Shown here one piece after another: positions 36,746 through 43,666 of a stretch of DNA of 64,000 nucleotides. The first letter of the stretch is position 1; the number at the start of each line of letters is the position of its first letter. Below the pieces are notes generated by a model. It was not told the origin of the DNA. It saw nothing but the letters and a program-made list of their open reading frames with translations, and did not search any database. The DNA is from Pseudomonas zanjanensis (GTDB lineage: Bacteria; Pseudomonadota; Gammaproteobacteria; Pseudomonadales; Pseudomonadaceae), in assembly GCF_014268745.2 (NCBI RefSeq), contig NZ_JABWRB020000001.1, positions 1,426,001 through 1,490,000 on the forward strand, read 5' to 3'. The translations under genes were made by a program, and so were the position numbers.

Positions 36746-37195
36746 ATGAGGTTGATTTATCGTCTTGAGCATGACTTGGAAAGAGATCACGAAAGAGTAT
36801 CGTTGACTCAAGCTTTAACATTGGATAAAACTCGCCCGCTTATAGGGCTTAAAGGAACCTATGGGCTTTTTGGATCAGTAGATTGGTGGGATAGCATCCG
36901 CCAAGGACAAATGCCACTGTTATTCGTTTCTGGCGTCATTTTGCGGGCTTATGTTGCGGGGCAAGATAAGCATCAAGCAAATAATATGCTTGATTTAAAG
37001 CTAGAAGACGGCTCGGTGCGAGCTGTTGGTATTTATGTCAACGACAGGGAAGACGTTCGGTTGTTTCGGTCTGGTTACAAAGCTAGTGTTGTGTATGCGT
37101 TAGATGAATTGAAACAACAGCCGGCTTCTGATGGTAGTGTGAATTATTCGAAGGTTGCATTGGAGATGGCGGTTTCGTTGCAGTCTGTTATATAG
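36746..37195 (+). CDS. hypothetical immunity-like protein
   Basis: 149 residues from ATG 36746 (MRLIYRLEHDLERDHERVSL); an in-frame TTG at 36725 is the other choice. Contains LKGTYGLFGSVDWWDSIRQGQM, then VSGVILRAYVAGQDKHQANN and LKLEDGSVRAVGIYVND. Soluble, mixed alpha/beta. Family not certain; the GLFGSVDWWDSI motif recurs in small orphan proteins of toxin-immunity loci as I remember them. Confidence 0.6.
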   Translation: MRLIYRLEHDLERDHERVSLTQALTLDKTRPLIGLKGTYGLFGSVDWWDSIRQGQMPLLFVSGVILRAYVAGQDKHQANNMLDLKLEDGSVRAVGIYVNDREDVRLFRSGYKASVVYALDELKQQPASDGSVNYSKVALEMAVSLQSVI

Positions 37196-37456
37196 CGAAA
37201 GCCAGTTGGCAGCTTTGGGGCAGTGCGGGCAGATCAAGTCTTCTGATGTATTTTGATTGACTGAAACAGTAGGGGAATAGAAAAGGGTGCTGTCTCTTCT
37301 GGAGTTGACTAAGTTTTTGGTCCGACTTGTACGAAAGGACTCTCCATATGCCACGCAGAGCATGCGTCTCGATGCCTGGCGTATCCTTGCGTTCAGTTCT
37401 ATGGGGCAACGAGGCATATTTGTTCCGAACGGTGATAGCTTGAATGGGTGGAAGCC

Positions 37457-37717
37457 ATGGTGATGAAGAGGTTGATGAGCTTGGATGAAATGGAGCCAAT
37501 CGCTAAGGAGGCTACGCGTCTGGCGTTAAGTGAGTATCCGGAACCGTCGAAAGAGGATCAGTCCAATTGGACGCTAGGGAAATTCGAAACTGAGGGCGAG
37601 GGCGTGTTTGAAATATACATACCTTCCGAGCAGCCGTTGGACGCAAAGGTGATTAGTCGATCCCGAGTTGATCGCAAGACTGGGGCGGTCAACGTCGAGG
37701 TCTTCCTGAAGAGTTAG
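37457..37717 (+). CDS. hypothetical small protein
   Basis: 86 residues (MVMKRLMSLDEMEPIAKEA...). The second half, GVFEIYIPSEQPLDAKVISR leading to VDRKTGAVNVEVFLKS, is a beta hairpin with the xxDRKTGxVxVEVF pattern seen in PepSY- or NTF2-like immunity proteins. No signal. Its stop overlaps the 3' end of a degraded transposase on the opposite strand, which may have trimmed or reset its end. Confidence 0.58.
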   Translation: MVMKRLMSLDEMEPIAKEATRLALSEYPEPSKEDQSNWTLGKFETEGEGVFEIYIPSEQPLDAKVISRSRVDRKTGAVNVEVFLKS

Positions 37718-38004
37718 GCTCTGTACGAAAAGGAATGTTGCAAACACGGCATAGCACAAGCTAACGAGACCATCGCAGCATAACTTTTCGCGAGCTTGTC
37801 GAGGCGTGTGACGATGCAGCGGCTTTCTTTCAGCCAGCCGAACATGTGTTCGATGATGTTTCGCGGCCGGTATTTTGGCCGATACAACAAGCTAGGCAGG
37901 CCGGGCTTGGTTTTGCATTTCATGGGCCGCAGAGGGATTATCGGCTGCATCCGGTAACGGTCACAGTAGCGACTCAGAGCTTCAGCATTGTAGGTTCTGG
38001 GGAT
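37714..38004 (-). pseudogene. IS5-family transposase, 3' remnant
   Basis: Reading the minus strand gives ALSRYCDRYRMQPIIP, then LYRPKYRPRNIIEHMFGWLKE and SRCIVTRLDKLAKSYAAMVSLACAM, the C-terminal part of an IS5-type DDE transposase including the final Glu region (NIIEHMFGWLK). About 95 codons remain. The catalytic N-terminal part is missing and an in-frame stop lies just upstream near 38007, so it is dead. No inverted repeats were found around it. Confidence 0.8.
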
Positions 38005-38010
38005 CCCTTA

Positions 38011-38056
38011 GGAACAGACCACGTTTTTCGGTAATCGTGGTCTATCCCCGGTTTCC
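38011..38056. repeat. short copy of second palindromic repeat family
   Basis: GACCACG and CGTGGTC arms (ACAGACCACGTTTTTCGG ... ATCGTGGTCTATCCCC) form a hairpin. It shares the ACAGACCACGTTTT arm with the longer copies at 38994, 40224 and 40846. Confidence 0.7.
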
Positions 38057-38113
38057 TTTACAGAAATTTGTCTAGCGGCACAAAATATGAACGATCTATT
38101 GCGAGTGAGAGCG

Positions 38114-38512
38114 ATGTCAAAAATCTTATCTATATTTCTAAACGTCATTAAGATGTCTTGTCCGCCGCTCGCGTTGTCTGGCTGTTTTCTGATGCCGGAC
38201 TTGGAACAGGTTTTTGTAGACGAGCTACGTATTAAGAATAATCAGGAAACGCCAATAATTTATTGCAATGAGTTTGATGCTACGAGCTGTTTTAAGGTGA
38301 TCCAGAGTGGCGGAACCGAGAGTGTAATGTTCTATTCGCATGTCGATAGTGACGAAGAAAACTCAGAGGCATTCGACCGTCAAAAAATTAAGATCTGTGG
38401 AAAGGTCCTCGATATCAAGATGATTCGCACCGTGTCCCCAGTGGTCAAGTATGACAAAGCCCATTCAGAGATCATCATTAACAGAGCGGTAAGCGATAAA
38501 TTTTGTCAATAG
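38114..38512 (+). CDS. lipoprotein paralogue 2
   Basis: 132 residues with lipobox LSGC, Cys24 (MSKILSIFLNVIKMSCPPLALSGC). Mature part EQVFVDELRIKNNQETPIIYCNEFDATSC, then KICGKVLDIKMIRTVSPVV, ending INRAVSDKFCQ. Clearly homologous along its whole length to the genes at 35265 and 41067; the closest pair appears to be 1 and 2. The upstream text ATTGCGAGTGAGAGCG before the ATG is shared by all three, so the duplication included the translation start region. Confidence 0.82.
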   Translation: MSKILSIFLNVIKMSCPPLALSGCFLMPDLEQVFVDELRIKNNQETPIIYCNEFDATSCFKVIQSGGTESVMFYSHVDSDEENSEAFDRQKIKICGKVLDIKMIRTVSPVVKYDKAHSEIIINRAVSDKFCQ

Positions 38513-38656
38513 GGGAGGACATGGGGATAAACCCTGAGGGCTTAGTGTCCCCGGTTTCCGCTGGTCGATTGGAGATCCAAGATGAGCACCGTCGTACCGT
38601 AGCCGCTAAGAAAGCAGGTTTGAATAAAATTTCGGTTCTTGTATGGGAGTGATGTC

Positions 38657-39019
38657 ATGAAGGGGAAATATCAGGCCGCTTTCATTCTTCCTGAAGGGGC
38701 AAGAAAAGAGTTGGGTCAGGATGGATGGGAGTTTGAGACGAGCAATCGTTTGCCGTTAGAGTTTAAAGAATGTCTGATTGATAGCTTGGGGTTGAGCTTT
38801 CTGAGTGAAAAACTTGAGATCGAAATTTATTCAGGTTTTGAGTTGGAGGTTTCTTTTTTCTACGATGTTGATCAGCAAATTGAGTTTGTTTATATAAAAG
38901 TTTATGGCGATGGATGGCCTAGCACTCTAAGTGTAATCAGGGATCTAAAATTGGCCGGGGCATGGGAACTGTTTGTTCCCGATAAAAAAGGAGAAACGGG
39001 GACAGACCACGTTTTCTGA
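38657..39019 (+). CDS. hypothetical protein ending inside a palindromic repeat
   Basis: 120 residues from ATG 38657 (MKGKYQAAFILPEGARKEL). Acidic, soluble: PLEFKECLIDSLGLSF, then EIEIYSGFELEVSFFYDVDQ and IEFVYIKVYGDGWPSTLSVIRD. The last residues (ETGTDHVF) are encoded by the left arm of the repeat at 38994, which supplies the stop codon. Insertion of the repeat has probably replaced the native C-terminus. Family not recognised. Confidence 0.6.
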   Translation: MKGKYQAAFILPEGARKELGQDGWEFETSNRLPLEFKECLIDSLGLSFLSEKLEIEIYSGFELEVSFFYDVDQQIEFVYIKVYGDGWPSTLSVIRDLKLAGAWELFVPDKKGETGTDHVF

Positions 39020-39120
39020 TGAAATTGAAGCAATGATCGGGCGGGGAGCTCAGTGAGGCCGACCGGGGCACCCGGAAAGCGATGCTGTCTTGGTTTGGAA
39101 ACGTAGTCTGTCTCCGTTTT
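38994..39120. repeat. second-family palindromic repeat, long copy A
   Basis: Left arm AACGGGGACAGACCACGTTT (from 38995) and inverted right arm GGAAACGTAGTCTGTCTCCG (39097-39116). The roughly 80-base interior (TGATGAAATTGAAGCA... and AAGCGATGCTGTCTTGG) is conserved in copies B and C. REPIN-like in build but unrelated in sequence to the GTGGGAGC repeats. Confidence 0.8.
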
Positions 39121-39142
39121 TTCCTTAGGTAGAGGCGTAAAG

Positions 39143-39472
39143 GTGGCGATAGTTTTTATTATTCCTTTTCATGTTCGACCGCTTGAGTCGTCAATCATGC
39201 CGTCCGATTTTTCTGGGGCATATGTAAGTTGCTATGCGTCTGGAATTGATTATGTTGATGCTACTCAGAAAGCGCTAAAGCGGCTCTCTGATGATGGTCT
39301 GTATCCAATTGAAATTTTGGAGCCAATCCATGAGATGAACTCTGGAGACTGGTTCGAACACATAAAAGAGCAGTGGGTAGATCACTTTGAGTCTATGCCA
39401 ACGCAGCTTGAGTTTGAAGAGGCGATGCAGAACAACAAAGTGGTATATGGGCCTTTTGGTTCATATTCCTAG
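39143..39472 (+). CDS. hypothetical protein
   Basis: 109 residues from a GTG start after AAAGG. MAIVFIIPFHVRPLESS and ATQKALKRLSDDGLYPIEIL with GDWFEHIKEQWVDHFESMP suggest a small alpha/beta protein. No signal peptide, although the first residues are hydrophobic. Its 3' end overlaps the convergent DUF4291 gene by 12 bases. Family not recognised. Confidence 0.62.
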   Translation: MAIVFIIPFHVRPLESSIMPSDFSGAYVSCYASGIDYVDATQKALKRLSDDGLYPIEILEPIHEMNSGDWFEHIKEQWVDHFESMPTQLEFEEAMQNNKVVYGPFGSYS

Positions 39473-40030
39473 CAGTGGAGCTTCTGGAGGTAGTAGTTTT
39501 TTTGCTTCATCCATCTGCTGATTAATTACAAGTGAATTGATCTTGTGGGCCAGTGGTGTTACGTCAGTAATCCGCTGAATCCATTCTTCGGTATATAAAA
39601 GGACGGCCTCTTGGCTGAGGCCTATCTGGATGGCGCGATACGGCAGTGGTTGCAGTAGTAGATTGCGCTCTGGGTCCCACTGAACACGTACCGAGGAGCG
39701 GCTTTTGAGTTGTTTCCATTCCTCGTGGCTCATGTTAGGTTCAGAATGGCTAGAGCAGCTATGTGCCAGTGCCCACTCGAAACCTTCGCGGGTTATGTCG
39801 ATGGCAAGGATGCGTTTTTGGCCTTCGTCCTTGAATCCCCAACCGGCGCGATACATCATCCACAGAAATGATGGCTTAATCCACGTCATGCGCTCCATTT
39901 TAAAGGGAGGCGAAACAAACGTTCCGCGTGTTAACGCACTGTCGGCAATAGCATCGGAATAGGCTTGATAAACACGAATGGTTTTATCGTCATAAACAGC
40001 GCGGATTTGTTGGAGAGCGGTTTGATACAT
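39461..40030 (-). CDS. DUF4291 family protein
   Basis: 189 residues from the ATG that follows GAGGAAAAAACA; an in-frame ATG eight codons upstream is possible. Strong DUF4291 signature: IRAVYDDKTIRVYQAYSDAI, FVSPPFKMERMTWIKPSFLW and ILAIDITREGFEWAL, then VRVQWDPERN. The family is found in bacteria and fungi and its function is unknown. It is the only minus-strand intact gene of the accessory run, and its codon use is closer to the backbone than that of its neighbours. Confidence 0.88.
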   Translation of the reverse strand: MYQTALQQIRAVYDDKTIRVYQAYSDAIADSALTRGTFVSPPFKMERMTWIKPSFLWMMYRAGWGFKDEGQKRILAIDITREGFEWALAHSCSSHSEPNMSHEEWKQLKSRSSVRVQWDPERNLLLQPLPYRAIQIGLSQEAVLLYTEEWIQRITDVTPLAHKINSLVINQQMDEAKKLLPPEAPLLGI

Positions 40031-40223
40031 TGTTTTTTCCTCGCTGTAAGTCATCGGTTTGAAAGGTCTTTTTATGAGGGCGCCGCGGATGAAGGGAGCG
40101 GTCGTGCATGATCAGCCAAGGATACTCCTATGGAGAAAGCCTGAAGACCCCTCGGCTGGGAATGGGGCCTCTCTACGGTAAACCAAGGAACCACCACCAT
40201 TCGTTCCCGCCAGGCAGGAAAAA

Positions 40224-40349
40224 TGGAAGTAGGCCGCATTTTCTGATGAAATTGAAGCAAAGATTGGACGGCGAGCTCAACGAGGCCGTCCGGGGCGCCT
40301 GGGAAAGCGATTACTGTCTTAATTTAGAAAACGTGGTCTATCTCCGTTT
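40224..40349. repeat. second-family palindromic repeat, long copy B
   Basis: Decayed left arm (GGCCGCATTTTCTGATGAAA) and good right arm (GAAAACGTGGTCTATCTCCG, 40327-40346). The interior matches copies A and C (GATGAAATTGAAGCA, GAAAGCGATTACTGTCTT). Confidence 0.75.
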
Positions 40350-40393
40350 CCCCCCGGCTGCCTAACCAGAGTCTCAAAAATAGGATGGAAAAA

Positions 40394-40870
40394 ATGTCTC
40401 CGTTCAAGATACTGATTGGGTTGGGTTTGATGAGTTGGTCGACACTTGTTTTTGGGTTTAGAAGGGGGTGGGTAAAGAGAGAGGACATTTTTGATTACGC
40501 TGTCAATCAGCTTGTGAGTGGCAGTCATGCTAGTAATGAGAATGTCGCTATCATTGCCGGGGGGGAGGATTTAAGTGATGATGAGCTTATTGGTCTGATT
40601 TCAACGTTAGAGAGCACAAGTAGGGCTTCAGACGTAGATAAGTGGCGACTGGGATTCTTATTATGGATAGAAGCATTAGATGGCTCTTACGAAGAGAAGA
40701 TAAATTTCCTTCAGGAAGCTTATGCGGATTTTGACTACCCAGAGGATATGTCTTCTTGCAGCTTATATTCTCAAGATGAGATTCCTCCGCTTTTAGCAAT
40801 GCGTGATGTTGTGGCTGCATTGAAAGAACGGTTTTTGCTTGGGAGAAGCGGGGCAGACCACGTTCTCTGA
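40394..40870 (+). CDS. DUF2247-like protein
   Basis: 158 residues from ATG 40394, preceded by AGGATGG; an ATG three codons earlier is possible. MSPFKILIGLGLMSWSTLVFG then RGWVKREDIFDYAVNQLV match DUF2247, a helical family found among toxin-immunity genes. The middle has EKINFLQEAYADFDYPEDM. The last residues (GRSGADHVL) are encoded by the arm of repeat copy C, as in the gene at 38657. Confidence 0.72.
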   Translation: MSPFKILIGLGLMSWSTLVFGFRRGWVKREDIFDYAVNQLVSGSHASNENVAIIAGGEDLSDDELIGLISTLESTSRASDVDKWRLGFLLWIEALDGSYEEKINFLQEAYADFDYPEDMSSCSLYSQDEIPPLLAMRDVVAALKERFLLGRSGADHVL

Positions 40871-40974
40871 TGAAGTTGAAGCAATTATCGGACGGAGAAC
40901 TCAGCGAGGCCGGCCGGGAGGTGCAGCGCAGCGATTGCTGTCTTGGTTTTTGGAAATGTGGTCTGTCGCCGTTT
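40846..40974. repeat. second-family palindromic repeat, long copy C
   Basis: Left arm GGGGCAGACCACGTTCTCTG and right arm GGAAATGTGGTCTGTCGCCG with the conserved interior (GATGAAGTTGAAGCA, AGCGATTGCTGTCTTGG). It overlaps the end of the DUF2247-like gene. A lone arm of the same family (GCAAAACGTGTCTGTCCC) sits at 41612-41629. Confidence 0.78.
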
Positions 40975-41066
40975 ACTCGCAAAAACTGGTGAAATGAATT
41001 TGATGAAATACTACGAAGCCGATAGCGTTAGGATAAAATTTGACCGATTAATTGCGAGTGAGAGCG

Positions 41067-41489
41067 ATGTCAAGAATTTTATTTGTATCTCTAAGCGTCC
41101 TTAGAATATTGGGTTTGCCGCTGGTGTTGTCTGGTTGTTTTCTGGCACAGAACTTGGAGGAACAAGTTTTTTTATACGAGTTGCGCATTGTAAATAAACT
41201 TGCAGTGCCAATAGCTTACTGTGAAGACTTCGAAGCTGCGTCTTGTCCTAACGTGGTCCAGAGTGGAGGAAGCGAGCGAGAAATTTTCAGTTCGCATGTC
41301 GAAAATCGCACTGATGAAGAGACGCTAAGGTCATTCAATCGCCAAAAGATCAAGATCTGTGGGAAGCTCGTTGAACTCAAGCTAATCAGCTCAGTTTCAC
41401 CGGTAGTCAAGCATGACAAAGATCATTTCGAGATCATCATCGACACTTCGGTGAGCGATACGTTTTGCCAGTCGGAGGTATCAGGATAA
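41067..41489 (+). CDS. lipoprotein paralogue 3
   Basis: 140 residues with lipobox LSGC, Cys24 (MSRILFVSLSVLRILGLPLV...). Mature part LEEQVFLYELRIVNKLAVPI, then AYCEDFEAASCPNVVQSGGS and KICGKLVELKLISSVSPVV, ending DTSVSDTFCQSEVSG. Homologous to the copies at 35265 and 38114 but the most diverged and slightly longer at the C-terminus. The Cys positions are kept, which argues for selection on a disulphide-bonded periplasmic fold. Confidence 0.82.
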   Translation: MSRILFVSLSVLRILGLPLVLSGCFLAQNLEEQVFLYELRIVNKLAVPIAYCEDFEAASCPNVVQSGGSEREIFSSHVENRTDEETLRSFNRQKIKICGKLVELKLISSVSPVVKHDKDHFEIIIDTSVSDTFCQSEVSG

Positions 41490-41742
41490 CGGGGGACAAA
41501 TCCTGAGGGATCACCATAAATCTGCTCCAATACCTGTGCCTCTTGATGTACCCCTGCTCGCAACGCGTGCTCAAGCCTCTCAAAGGTGCTTCGAGAATTT
41601 GAGCTGCGTCCGCAAAACGTGTCTGTCCCTGATGGACTGCGAGCATTGGGGCTCGTGTAGGAAACTTCTGAAAATCCCACCAAAAGCACTATTCTATTCC
41701 TAAGCCTCTCGCCGAAGGTTTTCTGTCGCGTTACGCTCTGGA

Positions 41743-41925
41743 TGTCGCTGCACATTCAGCGACCGGGCTTGGTAACCCGGTGGAATAAGGCGTAACAGTG
41801 CACAGACAGGATTGCAGGCTTTCAGGCCTGCGATTTTGTTTTATGGCAGCTGTGCGTGGGACGTCTTCTGACGTGCCGGTTCCTTGATTCCCCGGTTTAC
41901 CAACCTGCGCACAGCTGCCACCCAT
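41743..41925 (+). ncRNA. structured RNA resembling C4 antisense RNA
   Basis: Successive hairpins: GTCGCTG/CAGCGAC (41744-41763), CCGGG/CCCGG (41763-41780) and GCAGGC/GCCTGC (41814-41831). Then a 12-bp stem, GGCAGCTGTGCG 41845-41856 with CGCACAGCTGCC 41908-41919, encloses ACGTC/GACGT and a loop. In that loop CCTTGATTC (41882-41890) is a perfect antisense of GAATCAAGG (41955-41963), directly at the ribosome site of the downstream leader ORF. An antisense RNA upstream of a small ORF coupled to a second ORF is the layout of the phage P1/P7 C4-icd-ant system. Class assignment rests on this layout and memory. Confidence 0.58.
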
Positions 41926-41973
41926 TCGCTTGGTAACGGATGCGGCAGCTCTTCGAATCAAGGGAGTTGAACA

Positions 41974-42066
41974 ATGCATATCAATAGATCAAAAAAACGG
42001 CCTCATCTGCTCCGCAGCTCTGTATCGCGGTCCTGCTGCATCTCAGTCAGTGGAGATCGCAAATGA
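41974..42066 (+). CDS. 30-residue leader ORF (icd-like position)
   Basis: MHINRSKKRPHLLRSSVSRS and on to GDRK, a very basic short peptide with AGGGAG at 41961-41966. Its stop overlaps the next start (ATGA at 42063-42066), so the next ORF is translationally coupled to it. The ribosome site can pair with the antisense segment of the RNA just upstream. This is the arrangement by which C4 RNA silences icd and thereby ant in phage P1 (established); that it works so here is inference. Confidence 0.6.
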   Translation: MHINRSKKRPHLLRSSVSRSCCISVSGDRK

Positions 42067-42167
42067 CCGAACGATCAGAAGCAAAAACCGTCGGCCACAC
42101 CCCATTTCATTATTGCTCCGACCGTCCGCTGTTCCGCGTTAACGGCGGTGTCCCGTTAACGAAGTAA
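42063..42167 (+). pseudogene. truncated DUF3077-type ORF
   Basis: 34 residues: MTERSEAKTVGHTPFHYCSD and then RPLFRVNGGVPLTK. The pattern TPFxYCxDxPLFxVxxGV is the beginning of DUF3077/DUF6124 proteins of Pseudomonas, which normally continue with DALxxASxLL for a total of about 90-110 residues. Here the frame stops at 42165-42167 right after GVPL, so the gene is a 5' remnant, or it now makes a mini-protein. Start coupled to the 30-residue leader. Confidence 0.65.
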
Positions 42168-42187
42168 CGAAGGTAGGACTGAAAAAT

Positions 42188-42424
42188 ATGGCCTTTTACA
42201 TTGAAATGGACAAGATTGCTGATACCGAGGAGTACGTTGACTACTCTTTTGGGCGGGGTGCGGATGTTGGTGTTCTTAGGCTAAACAAAGTGCGGGGAAC
42301 GCTAACGGTACTTGCTGCGTGCCCATTAGACCAAGACGGAGAATGGATGCAGAGGGCAAGCATGAAATTAGCGAGGCTCTGGAAGGAAGGTATATATCCT
42401 GAAAAAACTCAATGGGCCTCGTAA
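42188..42424 (+). CDS. hypothetical small protein
   Basis: 78 residues, soluble. MAFYIEMDKIADTEEYVDYS, then FGRGADVGVLRLNKVRGTLT and WMQRASMKLARLWKEGIYPE. GTAGGA lies 13 bases before the ATG. The family is not recognised; similar short proteins with a RxxxKLxRxWKEGxYPE end occur beside immunity genes. It is the last gene of the AT-rich run and begins 20 bases after the truncated DUF3077 ORF. Confidence 0.62.
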   Translation: MAFYIEMDKIADTEEYVDYSFGRGADVGVLRLNKVRGTLTVLAACPLDQDGEWMQRASMKLARLWKEGIYPEKTQWAS

Positions 42425-42550
42425 GTCAGGGGGCGCGGGGGCAGCCTATGAGGGGGGCGATTTATTTACTGAAATCAAGAAGTTGGAATTTCTGCAAAGA
42501 CCTGCAAGAGTCGGTAGCCGTGTATCGCTGGCAAACCGTTTTTTTGCAGA

Positions 42551-42778
42551 GCGGGAGTTGGCGAGTTTGTTTGCGAAGACGTCTGCACATTCAGCATCGA
42601 GGCGAACTGATCCACCGCTTTCGCGAGCAGGCTCGCTCCCACATGGGGGCTGTGCCAGTCGAGAAACCGAGGTTCACCGCCGATCCAGTGTGGGAGCGGG
42701 CTTGCTCGCGAAGGTATCGGCACATTCAGCATCGATGTTAGCTGATCCGCCGCTTTCGCGAGCAAGCCCGCTCCCACA
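42551..42778. repeat. two REP doublets at the right border of the accessory run
   Basis: The first (42551-42643) has a decayed left arm (GCGGGAGTTGGCGAG) and an intact right arm ending GGCTCGCTCCCACA. The second (42689-42778) is intact (GTGGGAGCGGGCTTGCTCGC...). They fill the 359-base gap before the yghU stop; no gene is seen there. Confidence 0.88.
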
Positions 42779-42783
42779 GGGCC

Positions 42784-43623
42784 TCAGCCCAAATCCCCAG
42801 CCGCATGCCGCTCCGGCACCTGGCTCGCTTCATCGCCCCACGTGCGGTTGACCCGCTGCCCACGCTTTACGGCCGGGCGCTTGGCGATCTCTTCCGCCCA
42901 GCGCTGCACATGGGTGTACTCGTGAGCACTCAGGAATTCGGCGGCGCCGTACACGTTGTTGCGCACCAGTTGCCCATACCAGGGCCAGACCGCGATGTCG
43001 GCGATGGTGTAGTCATTGCCGGCCAGGTAGTGGCTTTCGCCAAGGCGGCGGTCCAGGACGTCGAGTTGGCGCTTGGCTTCCATGGTGAAGCGATTGATCG
43101 GGTATTCGAGTTTCTCCGGCGCGTAGGCGTAGAAATGCCCGAAGCCACCGCCCAGGTACGGTGCAGAGCCCATCTGCCAGAACAGCCAGTTCAAGGTTTC
43201 GGTGCGACCTGCCGGGTCGGTGGGCAGGAGGGCGCCGAATTTTTCCGCCAGGTAAAGCAGGATCGAGCCGGACTCGAAGACACGGATGGCGGGTTCCACG
43301 CTGCGGTCCAGCAGGGCCGGGATCTTGGAGTTGGGGTTGATCTCGACAAAGCCGCTGGAGAACTGATCGCCCTCGTTGATGCGGATCAGCCAGGCGTCGT
43401 ACTCCGCGCCCGCATGACCCAGCGCCAGCAGCTCCTCCAGCAGGATGGTCACCTTCACGCCGTTGGGCGTGGCCAGGGAGTAGAGCTGCAGCGGGTGCTT
43501 GCCAACCGGCAAGGTTTTGTCATGGGTCGGCCCGGCGACAGGGCGGTTGATGCTGGCGAAATGGCCGCCAGACGGGGCGTCGTTTTTCCAGACCTTGGGC
43601 GGAACGTAGGACGCTTTACTCAT
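42784..43623 (-). CDS. yghU: glutathione transferase, YghU type
   Basis: 279 residues. Nu-class GST with an N-terminal extension (MSKASYVPPKVWKNDAPSGG), the Thr-Pro-Asn active-site start of the thioredoxin domain (LYSLATPNGVKVTILLEELL), cis-Pro region VEINPNSKIPALLD and SGSILLYLAEKFG. The C-terminal domain has GGFGHFYAYAPEK and YTIADIAVWPWYG. It should have disulphide-bond reductase and peroxidase activity with two glutathiones. Start chosen at the ATG after GAGGTATGTCCCG; five more codons upstream are open. Confidence 0.92.
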   Translation of the reverse strand: MSKASYVPPKVWKNDAPSGGHFASINRPVAGPTHDKTLPVGKHPLQLYSLATPNGVKVTILLEELLALGHAGAEYDAWLIRINEGDQFSSGFVEINPNSKIPALLDRSVEPAIRVFESGSILLYLAEKFGALLPTDPAGRTETLNWLFWQMGSAPYLGGGFGHFYAYAPEKLEYPINRFTMEAKRQLDVLDRRLGESHYLAGNDYTIADIAVWPWYGQLVRNNVYGAAEFLSAHEYTHVQRWAEEIAKRPAVKRGQRVNRTWGDEASQVPERHAAGDLG

Positions 43624-43666
43624 CGGGACATACCTCATCGTTGCTTGCGGTGTGATCCCCCAGAGT

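Noticed and set aside
40072..40260. 62-codon minus-strand ORF near repeat copy B
   Set aside because: Reads through repeat interior, no ribosome site.
41423..41755. 110-codon minus-strand ORF between lipoprotein 3 and the C4-like RNA
   Set aside because: It overlaps the lipoprotein end, a lone repeat arm and the RNA. Part of it (FERLEHALRAGVHQEAQVLEQ) looks protein-like and may be a remnant, but I could not assign it.
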